Shown here in pieces: positions 22,958 through 33,176 of a DNA stretch of 64,000 nt. The notes beneath the pieces were generated by a model that saw nothing but the letters and a program-made list of their open reading frames with translations, did not search any database and had not been told where the DNA came from. Numbering within the stretch: position 1 is the first letter of the stretch; each line of letters begins with the position of its first letter. Both the position numbers and the translations under genes were made by a program. The stretch comes from Sporothrix humicola (Eukaryota; Ascomycota; Sordariomycetes; Ophiostomatales; Ophiostomataceae). The DNA is taken from assembly GCA_021396245.1 (NCBI GenBank), contig WNYE01000003.1, positions 434,001 through 498,000 on the forward strand, in the 5' to 3' direction.

Positions 22958-23456
22958 TTAGGCCGAACCAACGCGGGTGGTGCCCGTCAGTGTGGGCTAT
23001 TTTGTCAGTACATGAACAGAAGAGAAAAAGTAAAAGTGGGTGACCTACCAGAACCGGAAGAGAGATGACCGAGCCGCCAATGGTGCTCTCCTCGTCGATC
23101 TCCTTTGCGCGGGCCGTCTCAGAAGCGGAAGCCGACTCGACGTCTCCTTTCTTGCTCTGTTCGGCGGCGCGGCGGGCCTGCTCGCGGAGACGGATGCGGC
23201 GCAGGACAACGACGGAGCCGACGACGAGGACCGCGGTGCTAACGAGGAAGAACCAGAAGAGGAACATGGAGAGGGCGTTCATGGCGCCATTGTTGGTGGT
23301 GGTGTTAGTCGTGTTGGAGGTCGAGGTGAACGCCTCGCTGTTGATGGTGCCAGCACCAGAGTTGGGAGCGGAAGTGGCTGTGGAAGTGGGAGTAGCATCA
23401 GAGACAGAGCTCGAGGTGGCCGTGGGCAGGCTGGCGGAGATGATGGAGAGAATCAT
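22958..23456 (-). CDS. small single-pass membrane protein with Ser/Thr-rich N-terminus
   Basis: Exon 1 is 23456-23049, the intron 23048-22997 (GTAGGT donor, AAAATAG acceptor) and exon 2 is 22996-22958, ending TRVGSA. The product is 147 aa. Residues 1-58 are rich in Ser, Thr and Asn with possible N-glycosylation sites (SNTTNTTT). One hydrophobic span covers about 61-85 (ALSMFLFWFFLVSTAVLVVG) and is followed by a basic stop-transfer stretch (RRIRLREQARR) and a charged tail. The layout resembles small type-I or type-III surface proteins, but the family is unknown. The frame stays open upstream to 23717 with another ATG and a hydrophobic segment, so a longer N-terminus cannot be excluded; I chose the ATG at 23456 because the sequence upstream of it is AT-rich and leader-like. 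Confidence 0.65.
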
Positions 23457-24159
23457 TTTGAAGGTGGGAAGAAGGTCGTGGTAGATGTATTCTGCGATGC
23501 GAAGCTGCAAATGAGCGAAAGAGAAGATGGAGATGCTGTAAACGAATGTATGATTGCTGGAAAAAAGTATGATGAGGATGAGAAGAAGAAAGAAGATGTC
23601 CAGGAAGAGACGGGGTCGAGAGATGAATTTTATCTTGATTTTCATCGTCGTCGAAGCTTTCCGGAGTGAGGAAGTAGCTGTTGTTGTGAAGCTCGACTGG
23701 AGCTTAGCTCTTAGCATTGTTCTCGATCGTGATGCTGCGATTGTTGCTGTAAGTCGTGGTGGGTGAGGTCGCGCCCCACTCTTGCAGCTGCCGTTAGTAT
23801 TGTTCTCGCAAGCTCGAAAGGCCGAGAATTACAAGGAAAGAAACAAGCTTCACAGAATAGGAATTGCAGAACAAGACAAGATTGAAAATGACAAATGAAA
23901 TTAGTATTTTGTAGAATCGCGTGTAGCGGACGTAGGTGCAAATCCAAAAAAAAAAAAAAGAAAACGACGAAAAATATCCAAAAGAACCAAGACAATGGCA
24001 GATTGAGGCCCAAAAACAATGCCTTCTCAAACCTTTCTTTCCAATTTCCATTGCCCTTCTCTTTTCCCATCCCTCCGCCTCGTGGTATAATTAGGTAAAT
24101 CGACAAAAAATCCCTGAACAATCTTTTTCTCCTCAGCGTCACCCATTCCGGGCAGACGC
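23457..24159. other. region between two minus-strand genes
   Basis: Holds the leader of the small membrane protein and the 3' flank of the PLAC8 gene. It includes a 13-base A run near 23947. No additional gene is supported. Confidence 0.5.
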
Positions 24160-24906
24160 TTACTTCTGGGGCATGTGCATGCCCGGCTGGGTCTGGTAGC
24201 CCTGGGCCGGGTTGGCAACGAGGTGCTGCGTGCGCGTCTTGACCTCGTTGTCCTGCTGGATGAGCGAGCAGCACGGGCACCAGTAGGTCGCGCAGCAGTC
24301 GCCGGTGCCGTCGCCGGAGATGCCGAAGCGCTCGCGGATCTCGCCACGCTTCATCATAATGTAGATCCAGCCGCAGCCGGTGAAGCACTGGATGGCGGTG
24401 AAGACCATGCAGTCCGAGTTCATCGAGTCGGCGCCCTGCATCGTGGGGTCGCGCATGCGGTCCGAGGTCTTGCCGAGCAACACACAAGGCAAAAAGGTGC
24501 CGAGACAGCACGAGTCGCAGGGGGAGCAGTCCATCAGCGAGTGGTTCCACTCGGACTTTTGGGCGGGGCCGCCGACGACGGCGCGCTGCATCGGCTGCTG
24601 GGCCTGGTACTGGGGCTGCTGCTGCTGCTGCTGAGGGGCGTGCTGCTGGGGGTGGCCAGCGAACTGCGGAGGCTGCTGCTGAGGGTGGCCCTGGGGAGGG
24701 TAGGCCTGGTGCGGCTGCTGGGGCGGCGGGCTGCCGTACTGGGGCTGGGGAGAAGGCGAGCCGTAGGGAGTGACGCCGTGCTGCTGAGGCGGCGCGTAGG
24801 CCTGCTGGGGCGCCGGGGAGCCATACTGAGGCTGGCCCTGGGGCGGGTAGACGGCGGCCTGGCCGGGAGGCGGCGTGCTGTACTGGGGAGGGCCTTTGTA
24901 GTCCAT
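24160..24906 (-). CDS. PLAC8-family cysteine-rich protein
   Basis: 248 aa in a single exon, from the ATG at 24906. Residues 1-115 are a Pro/Gln/Tyr/Gly-rich tail with repeated YGSP and PPQQ units. The PLAC8 domain follows: WNHSLMDCSPCDSCCLGTFL, PCVLLGKTSDRM, then CFTGCGWIYIMMKRGEIRERF and CCATYWCPCCSLIQQDNEV. The paired cysteine clusters and the final CPCC block are the family hallmarks. In fungi and plants such proteins sit in the plasma membrane and are linked to metal transport or cell size; the exact role here is not known. The upstream flank (24910-25140) is purine-rich on the plus strand, meaning a CT-rich leader on the coding strand. Confidence 0.9.
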   Translation of the reverse strand: MDYKGPPQYSTPPPGQAAVYPPQGQPQYGSPAPQQAYAPPQQHGVTPYGSPSPQPQYGSPPPQQPHQAYPPQGHPQQQPPQFAGHPQQHAPQQQQQQPQYQAQQPMQRAVVGGPAQKSEWNHSLMDCSPCDSCCLGTFLPCVLLGKTSDRMRDPTMQGADSMNSDCMVFTAIQCFTGCGWIYIMMKRGEIRERFGISGDGTGDCCATYWCPCCSLIQQDNEVKTRTQHLVANPAQGYQTQPGMHMPQK

Positions 24907-27900
24907 TGTGTGTGAGGTGGTTTTTTTTTTGGGTGTGAGAAAAAGGCGGTGGTTTGGTGAGAGCGGAAAAAGGACGACGCGCCGAGTTCGTCGTGTCGTG
25001 CTAGATTATGTTCGGACGGAGATGGTGGACGAAGAGAGAAACGAGAGACAGTGCGGAGTAGGAGAGGGAAAGAAGAGAAGAAGAAAAAAGAAAAAAAGGA
25101 AGAGAGAAGAGAGAAAAGAACCAAAAAGGAAGAAGTAGGAAGAAAAGGAGAAAGGTCAAAAAAGGAGGGGGATTGTGGTAATTAAGAATGGAAGGAGCTA
25201 TGGGGGACGACGAGAAGGAATGCTGCTCGTTAAAAAAAAAGAAAGAGCGATAACACGATACAAGGCAGGGGGGTCGGAGTGCGCCTTCCCTCTGTTGATG
25301 GACAGCCTTGGATAGGCTCGATAGCGACAGGGGGCTCGGCCGCATGTGTTTTCTCTTTTTATGAGACACCAGCTCAAAGACGAAAAAGAAGAAAAACAGA
25401 CAAAAAGCAGACTAGGGGGGTGTCTGGGGGCCCTCCCGGAATACCAGAATTGGGAATGGGAGGGAATATCACTGGGCTCTTGCAGGTACTTGGTATCTTT
25501 TTTCTTTTTTTCTTTTTTTTACTGGTAATAAAGTTGGGTTGAGGCGTGGGTTTCGAATGGGGAAGGATGGGTCCGCAACTGGGCTGAGTCGCCTGGGAAG
25601 GAAGGAACAACCAAGATGAAGCTGGATCGAGGGTGGGAGGAAGCAACAAAAAAAGAGAGGAAAGAAGGACCGGCCCAGTTCACTAATATGGGAACAAAGA
25701 GGGAAAGAACGACGGACAGAGGGTAAAAAGACAGGCAGCAGCGGGCAGCCAAAGGCAAGAGGGAGCATGAAGCACAAAGAACACAGGAACTGCTTGGGAA
25801 CAGGAGAATAGGAGAAGGGCAACAGCAGAGTTGGAAGAAAGAGTCAACTGCCATGGCCTTGGCAAAGCCCAAGATCTGCGGCGTCCTGGCAAAAGGCTTG
25901 GCCTAAATCTCACGGATGTGCACGAGCAGTCCTTGTATTTTGTTATTTTGGAGAGAGGAAAAAGGCGTGGTTACGGAGTACTTGTGACAAGCTTCGTGCA
26001 CGGCTTGACTTGGGAGAATCAAAGACGTCAATGTTGTTAAAGAAATCTGATGCAATGCCGTTGTTTCTATCTCCATCTCACTGCTTTCAGAGGCTGCCCT
26101 CGTTTCTGCTTTCTCCGCTGAATTGATTTTAGCGCAAGAGCCAAGAGAGAACCGTTGCTTTTGCCAGACCACAAAACAGCCTTGCCGAGAAGTTTGATTT
26201 TGCGTGCAGATTTCTTGATACGGCATAAGTACTCTGTAGCGAGGTCGATGTATTAAACCAACAAGCAGCCCCTTTCGATAAAGACAGCTGCGCGGAAAAT
26301 AATAGATTGAGTCCATATGTCGTGGAATGGAAGATGGGGGCTGAGAGCTTGATCTGGGAACTCGCCCGCTCTTTCCTCCTGAATGTTTCAATGCCACACC
26401 TGCACCTGCAGATTGCAGTACAGACCCTCCTGTCAGTCTTGTGTCCCGATATAGCACAGGTCGCCGCCACAAAATGAGGCCTACAGGTACTCCATACAAG
26501 CACGTTGTAAAAGATACAAAGGGCAGAAACAGGTAGGGTAGATACGCAAGGGGGCGAAGGGCGGCAGGCACGAACATGACCTGACTCTTCTTGTTGGAAC
26601 AAGATGTTGGAGGCCAGCTGCAACGGCCAGCTGCAACTGCCTTGAAGTATCTTACTGATAGACATCTGTTGTAACTGTAGCCCCCACCATATGAGGCTCA
26701 CCGATCCTGTTGCTCCTTTCTGCATCCTTTTCCCTCATCCTTTTCCATCATCTCACCGTCCACTATCGCAGCTGCTCCTTCTGTTTGAAACGGCCGAAAT
26801 GAGCTAGAACGCAAGATTGGCAGGAATTGACAAGAATTGACAGGCCTCATGATGTCTGGATTTGCAGGCGGTCCACTGTTGTCCACTTTGTTGTGCCATT
26901 TTTCTCTTCCTTCTGCCCTTTCTTCTCTCTCAGAGTCAAAAGTCATCCCCTGTCTTTCTGCCCAGCCCAAGGACCTGTTAATTTTAGATTAAACTTTGTT
27001 TTTGAGTGGGTCCAGAAATGCTGCGGCGGAGTCGATTTTGGCCCTATGGCGACGTGGGCGACTCGTTTGGGCTACCAAAGACACCAGCGCCAGCGCTAGT
27101 GGGGTGCGTCTGTTGGCAAGGTCGCAAGGTCGCAAGGTGGGTTGGCGCTGGCTGTTAGTGGATGGAGCTCCCTGTCGGCTGTTCGTTCGAGCGTCTGTCG
27201 GTGTCGGCTGTGCTTGTGTTTCTTGCTGTCTTTCCTCTTCAACGCGCTCCACACGCGACGCAACCACACCACAACGCCCTTCCTTCTGTCGTTTGTTTCT
27301 GTCGCTTTTGACTGTCGATGTCGTTCCTCTGCTGTGCCGTGTCGTTACATGCAGCTGCCAGCAGTGCTTGTGTTGCATTTTACTTCTCAGAACGCTCTTC
27401 TGCGCCTCCATGCCCGAGCCATGTCACCCTCTTTTCAACTCCTAAGGCTGAGGCCAACGAGTGCGGCTCGTTTACTTGATTGATGGGTGACTGTTCGGCC
27501 TGAACACATGGAAGATCGCTCAGACGCAAATGATAATGCTGGCTCTCAAATTCTCCGTATCGCTCGTTCTTCGGGGTGGTGTCCCAATATGGGGGAGCCA
27601 AGGATGAGCATAAAATAAAGGAGTCGATGAAGAAAGTCGGCTCTTTTATTTGTGCCCATTCCCATATTATTCACGAGAGTTATTGTCAAGAAAACACGAG
27701 ATTTGAGGTCGCCTTTCAATCTTGCAAGTGCAGAAGAAAAAGAGCAGAAAACGGCACGGTCTCGTAAAACGACAAGAGGTCTCACAACTGCAGTTTTGCT
27801 GTGCCTCTTTAACGCGTCGTGATATGACACAATGGCAATGCGACGCGCCTCATTCTGGGACCCTCCCTTTTATTTCATTCCGTTATCCGCCCTTTCAGGC

Positions 27901-29263
27901 CTTGTGTTCCTCTGTTCCTGTGGCGTTCCTTTTCTCCTGTTGTTCTCTCAAATTTTGTCTGTGCCGAGTTGCAAAGTCACAAAGGCACAGAAAAGTCGAC
28001 AGCCGACAGGGTACGCAGATGAAGGAACCGATCCTTTGGGTACGACCAAAACAGGGGTCTAGGCGGGTCTTTTTACTCATCTTCTCTTTGCGGCTGCTCT
28101 TTTCTTCTTCAGCTCGGAAGTAAACCTGCGAGATGCTTCATCAGAGTGACTGTCGAGACTGTCAACACTATTTTCTAATTGAGTCTTGTATTCTTTCTTT
28201 TTCATTTTGGAAAGATACAAATACTGGCCTCTCTCGCCATCAACTCGTTGCCGCTGTTTCAAAGGACAGCTTCTATTCTCTCCTGTTCAATGCTGATCGG
28301 CCGAGAATCTTTTCCTGATCAGAGCAATCCGGGTAGGCTGACTGGAGGCAAAAGTCAGGTCGGCAAGGTCGTATTCTCGCAAGTGTGAGAGTGTCTTTCA
28401 GTTCTTTCTTTCTGAATTCACACTGGCCTAGCTGGCCCCTTTCACCAATTCGTATTTCTCGTACAATTTCCTTTTCGCGACTTGATGACTGTCCACAATA
28501 CCAAGGCATTTCTATTGGAGAAGAAAAAGAAGTAGAACAAAACCATAAAGCAAAGCTGGAACAAGCTACTTCAAGCTATGGCCATGCTAGAGCCGCAAAG
28601 CCTGCAACAAAGGCTGATCGGCGTAGAGACACCTCTACTTTCTCGACCTGGTCGTGCTAGTGTGAAGAGCTGAAGCTGAAGCCAAAGTCGCTTGTTTGGG
28701 TCACCTCGTTTACTATTTTCACTTTTGATTTCCTTCCCTTTCAACTTTAGCCGTTTGCTGTGCTGTCAATTCATGCATATTCAGTTGGTCATGCTTTCTA
28801 CTGAGGAAACCTCGTAACTTTCCACGTACATAGTATCTCACACTGCAATTAAAAGGAAGTCGGCGAGGTCCTGCCCGCGTCTCCCCGTTCCTTCACTTTC
28901 CAGTGTAGACTTTTTACTCTAAAAAGGCGTGAGAAATTGTCAGACACTGGGTCTCTTTCTTTCTGGGCCTTCTTCAGGGACAGGCCAGGCCTGACGTCGC
29001 CATTTCCCTGTGATAGGGCTGCCCAAGCTCCAAGCAACTCCCTGTCCGGCTCAAAGCTGGCCAGGTAGTGCCAAGCCGATCTGTGATTTTGGTGCTGTCA
29101 GCACTCTGCAGGTCTTCACTTCGTCTGCCGTCTCCAGTGGCGCACAGCCACACCACGGGTCTTGGGTATTGCACTGGGGTCTGGGCCATTCCAACTGCGG
29201 CAACGCATCAAAATTCAAAATCGCGGCTATCATTCATATCGTGAATTGTCTATCATAACCTCG
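24907..29263. other. 4.4-kb gene-poor region
   Basis: No gene could be supported. The first 250 bases are the CT-rich leader of the PLAC8 gene. Beyond that, frames up to about 200 codons occur on both strands but overlap each other, lack family-like content and show no good exon chain. No tRNA-like cloverleaf or transposon remnant was recognised. A non-coding transcript or a lineage-specific gene with many introns would be missed by this reading. Confidence 0.45.
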
Positions 29264-30160
29264 TCACCGCCGCCTCTTGCCAATGTCTTTGTCTTTATTC
29301 TTCTCGTCACCCTCCCTCACAACCTTCCTGCTCAGTATCGTGTAGTCCGGCACAAACGATTTGCCTCCCCTCAGCTTCCGTGCCACCGGCGCCGACTCGT
29401 CTATGGAAAAGCCTTGCCGCTCGTAGAACCGGAGGGCGCTCTCGTTTGACAGAAAGACGGTCAGCATGACCTTGGAGACGGGCGGGCCTAAGTTGTGTGT
29501 GACGATGCTTTGGAAGCCGAGTAAAATGCGACCGAGTCCGGAGCCTTGGAGTGTGGGGGAGATATGAATTTCGTAGCAGTAGACAACAGGGTAGCCGTCT
29601 TCGTAGCAGGGCATCAACGAGGTGAAAGCGACGACGTCGGAAGCAGGGACCACATCAGTGTCAGTACCATCTTGTGCACCTCCGTTTCCATTCTTGTCTG
29701 TGCCATCTTCTGCCTTTGTATCCTCTCCGGGGTTGGCTCCAGCTCCGGCTTTGCTTGCGTCTCCGCTTGCCTCGGCTCGACGCACGACAATGTACCTCAG
29801 GTTGACCGACCGCATCTCTTCCCGCTTGTGTGCTGGCCGCCACTTTAGCGTCGACGCCTCATAGTCTGCCCGGCTGGTCGTCTCGATGAGCTTATAGCAC
29901 GCCTCGAGGGTTGCATCGTCCAGATTGGACGGCCGAGCAAGGCTGATGCTGTACGTCTCGTCGGTGCCAGGTCGTGTCCATGATGTAGTCCATTGTATTA
30001 AGTCGGGGACCCTGTGAATGTCAACAACAAATATCAAATAAGGTAGGCGAAGGTGGACTCACTCCGGCACAAGATAGTCCTTGATGAAATCGGCGTCGGT
30101 CTTGCCATTGGCTGTGTCTATTGGGCTTGTTACGGCCCGCCGGCGTTTTGAGATGACCAT
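29264..30160 (-). CDS. NAT4: N-alpha-acetyltransferase 40 (NatD), histone H4/H2A specific
   Basis: Acetylates the N-terminal serine of histones H4 and H2A using acetyl-CoA. Exon 1 is 30160-30063, the intron 30062-30012 and exon 2 is 30011-29264. They join YLVPE to VPDLIQW and give 281 aa. The GNAT core is clear: YCYEIHISPTLQGSGLGRIL holds the acetyl-CoA loop QGSGLG, followed by KVMLTVFLSNESALRFYERQ, GFSID and DYTILSRK, all matching NAA40. An Ala/Gly/Asp-rich insert of about 45 residues near position 120 interrupts the domain and is longer than in animal NAA40. The basic N-terminus (MVISKRRR) suggests nuclear entry. It is divergent from the LYR-protein gene. Confidence 0.93.
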
Positions 30161-30714
30161 GGCGTCTGTAAGAGCGAATGACACGAGAATTGGCCGTTTT
30201 ATATGAAATCGAGCTCAAGGCTCGAGCTTTTGATATACGACCCAGCCCCGAACTCGGAGAAGACGCGACTCGACTTGGCGGCGCGGCCGTGCTTAACGAT
30301 GGGATGACCGTTTAAGGCGCCCCGATATACCGTTCACTGGCCTTACTGAAAGGTAAATATACCTTCGTGTAGCCCTCAAGAGCTGTTCGTTGTTTACCGT
30401 AATAGTTGTTGCGCCGGTTGAAGGTCGAGAGGGTCCGTTGGATGTTAAACTGCCGTATCCTGATAGGTGTGGGGCGTCCGGCTGCCGCCACCAACCACCA
30501 AATCGCACAACGCTAGCCAACCACACCCGCTAGAATTCAGCGCATTTCTGCACTTTTATGCCGAAAAAGGCTGAGAAATCGAGATTGAGATTCACGACAT
30601 GCGACATATGACTGCGACGAATATAAACGGCTCTTGAAAACAACGACAAAGCATCAATTGAATAGCCAATTGACAACCCGTGCATTATTGCTTCACAACT
30701 GGTCCATCCCCACC
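30161..30714. promoter_or_regulatory. bidirectional promoter region NAT4 / LYRM2
   Basis: About 550 bases separate the two divergent start codons, so both promoters must lie here. No specific motif could be assigned with confidence. The upstream frame that runs into the LYR gene from 30634 contains an in-frame start but is probably leader. Confidence 0.55.
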
Positions 30715-31150
30715 ATGAACCGCCTCGTCGGCCTCCGGCTTGCGATCTCCGGACCCGGCTCCGTTCCCTCTTCAGTCTTCAGATACTCCTTCTCCGCAGG
30801 ACGCACATATGCTACAGCCGGCAGCGCCGGCCCTATTCGTACGTCCCGGCTCGGCGGAAAGACGGCACTGAGTCTCGAACATTTCCTACAACGATCACGG
30901 GCGCTAGCACTCTATAGAACGATTGTCCGCGGCACAAGGCAGATTAGCGACCCGAATACACGAACAGAGACGCTGCGGTTTGCGCGAGAAGAGTTTGAAC
31001 GGCACAGAAACGTGACAGACTTGGTAAGTGTCCTTGCATTGCAGAACTGATACAGCAACACTTGTTAACGAACAGTCACACATTCGATACTTGATATCAA
31101 CGGGCAAGACCGAGTGGGAGAATACAGAACGATATATCGGTGGGATGTAA
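30715..31150 (+). CDS. LYRM2: LYR motif protein, LYRM2-like, mitochondrial
   Basis: Small mitochondrial protein of the Complex1_LYR family; LYRM2-type members bind acyl carrier protein and assist respiratory complex I. Exon 1 is 30715-31023, the intron 31024-31075 and exon 2 is 31076-31150, joining VTDL to SHIRYLIS in phase 0 and giving 127 aa. The N-terminus is basic and Ser/Ala-rich, fitting a targeting presequence. The LYR motif is seen as RALALYRTIVR, followed by the family's conserved arginine- and phenylalanine-bearing helix (LRFAREEFERHRNVTD) and the end ISTGKTEWENTERYIGGM. An in-frame ATG at 30634 could add 27 residues, but MNRLVGLRL is the more usual start. Confidence 0.9.
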
Positions 31151-31411
31151 AGTCTGCGGACAATGGGTAGACAAAATGACATATTTAATGATTAATTGAA
31201 ACGGCATAAGAGTACTTCATATTCACAAGCTCTTGCAACATCTCTGAAATCTTCGTGTTCGTAAAGTATGTTTTGTGGTGATATGTCTATCCTGTATACA
31301 TGGCCGTTCTATTCCGTCAACGGCACCCTCCTCCCAATGGTATCGTACAGATCCTCCGCGCACCGTATCCGTCAATATCCTTCCTCGTTCCGCTTCGCGT
31401 CGCTCGCCCGC

Positions 31412-31864
31412 CTAACCCTGTCTCTGCTTGTGACGCGGGTTTTCCGGGCAGATAATGTACATGTACCCGCCGTGCCGCTTGCCGCCCTTGCGCCGCACCA
31501 CCTTGCAGTGCTCGCACCGCTTCTTGACCGAACTGTGCACCTTCATGCCGCGCACCTGTTGCCGGCCGTGGGCGGCAGGCGTGTGGGCGTGTGCGTGCTT
31601 GTGGGTGTGGTTGTGGCCGTGCTGGCAAGTGTGTGATGAGGAGGAGGTGGCAGCAGCCGCGGTGATCGTGGGCCGGGTCGAGGCCACCAGAGAGAAGACG
31701 CGCTTCTGCTGAACCTTGGGTGCGGCAGCCTGGATGCGCAGGGCCGACATGGCCGTCGTCAGGGACGAGGCGGAGCGGGTGGAGGTGGAAGCCGACTTTG
31801 AGGTGGTCGCTGCGGCGGCGCGGGAGGCCGGGGCCAGCAGCCGTGCAATCCGTGCAATTGGCAT
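31412..31864 (-). CDS. RTC6: mitochondrial large-subunit ribosomal protein bL36m
   Basis: 150 aa without introns. The last 45 residues are the bL36 zinc ribbon: MKVHSSVKKRCEHCKVVRRK then IICPENPRHKQRQG, with Cys117, Cys120, Cys139 and His145 as the four zinc ligands. The first 60 residues are Ala/Ser/Arg-rich, as expected of a mitochondrial targeting sequence. Between them residues 78-99 hold nine histidines in 22 positions (HTCQHGHNHTHKHAHAHT), which is not part of the ribosomal domain. It is convergent with the LYRM2-like gene; their stop codons are 261 bases apart. Confidence 0.93.
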   Translation of the reverse strand: MPIARIARLLAPASRAAAATTSKSASTSTRSASSLTTAMSALRIQAAAPKVQQKRVFSLVASTRPTITAAAATSSSSHTCQHGHNHTHKHAHAHTPAAHGRQQVRGMKVHSSVKKRCEHCKVVRRKGGKRHGGYMYIICPENPRHKQRQG

Positions 31865-33176
31865 TGTGGTGTGCGTCGGAGGACGGAAGTGGAAAGATTG
31901 AGACGTGGTTTGGTGGTCAGATGTACGTTGGTGCCGTCAATTGGTCGTCGTCTGTCGTCTGTCGTCTACTCGTTCAAGGCCAAAAGAGACTCGCGATTTT
32001 TTTCGACATTGGACCATGTACGGGTAAAATTGTGGGGATGGTCACGTGTCGAGTCACATCAAGCCATCCAGCCAAAATCGATATCGCCCAGCAATATCGA
32101 AAGCCTCAGTGCAGCCTACATTCTCGGAGAAAATTTTCCTTCATATATTTTATGTTGAGACCAAAGTTATATAATTTTGTTATCTTACAACAAACCTCAA
32201 CAGTTCCTGACCACTCGGGTTCAATTACTATTTTTATCGTGCTTCTCATTTTCTCACATTCTCATTTTCTCACTTTCTCATCTTCTCATTTTCTCATCTT
32301 CTCATTTTCTCACATTCTCATTTTCTCACTTTCTCATGTTCATTCTCTTTGCCTTCCGTTCCCAACGGCCAACAACGGAAGTCCCGTAGTGTGGTAGTCG
32401 CGTATTGGTGTTTAATTGAGCCTGCCTAGTTTCAGGTCCACCGTCCACGCAAATACCATCGCCAGGCCGCATCTTTCGACAAATCATCCACTGTAACAGC
32501 TGTAACACGTGCTGTTTAGCGCATGTTCCTGCCTCGGCAACCGCCCCTGCTTACTCGCAACAGCTTCCCAAAAGTCCCAAAGCACCTGTAGTAAGGCTGG
32601 GCAGGAGCGCCTGAACAGCGACTGTTCGCACCTCCCTTGCTTCACTCAGCCTTTCAAGAAGCTCTGGTGATATGTGGACACACATAGTGTCGTCACTTCC
32701 ACCTCTTCCGTCAACATCAACATTTTTATAACGTTGAACTCTCTAGCTTCTCCAACCCTACTCGTTCAAACCGCTCCTCCTACCACCGTATTCCTACGTT
32801 TCTCTCTTTGTTTTCCATCTTCGTACCATAATTGCATTCTCCCACCCCTCGTCTCTCGCCCTGTGTTCCATCTGAAGTTCTGGAGACGTATTAGCGAAAG
32901 CTTGGCGAAACCATTGTCACAAAAAAACCACTCCAGGTGACGACGCGCGCACAGGACAAGACGACAGGCAGCCGCAAAATAAGATTTAGACACAGGACAC
33001 GGCACGATACCGACCCGACACCGACGGGAGACCAAACTGTATTTCAACGACAGTCGGCAATATTTATATGAGTGCAGATCTCCCGTTTTGAAGAACATCT
33101 AGAATCTGGCATCCTCAATCCTCCCGTACCACCCTCACTCTCACATTTCACCCTTAAAACTCACACCACCGCCAAC
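31865..33176. other. divergent region bL36m / hydrolase
   Basis: Upstream of two divergent genes. It contains a 96-bp octanucleotide array (32243-32338) and otherwise ordinary sequence with AT-rich and CT-rich patches. No gene is supported. Confidence 0.5.
32243..32338. repeat. octanucleotide array TTCTCANN, twelve units
   Basis: Twelve back-to-back 8-bp units share TTCTCA; the last two bases run TT CA TT CT TC TT TC TT CA TT CT TG. Units 1-4 and 8-11 are the same four-unit block, so a 32-bp segment is duplicated within the array. Confidence 0.92.

Noticed and set aside
26129..26725. 198-codon minus-strand frame
   Set aside because: No family features and no exon chain. A second frame overlaps it.
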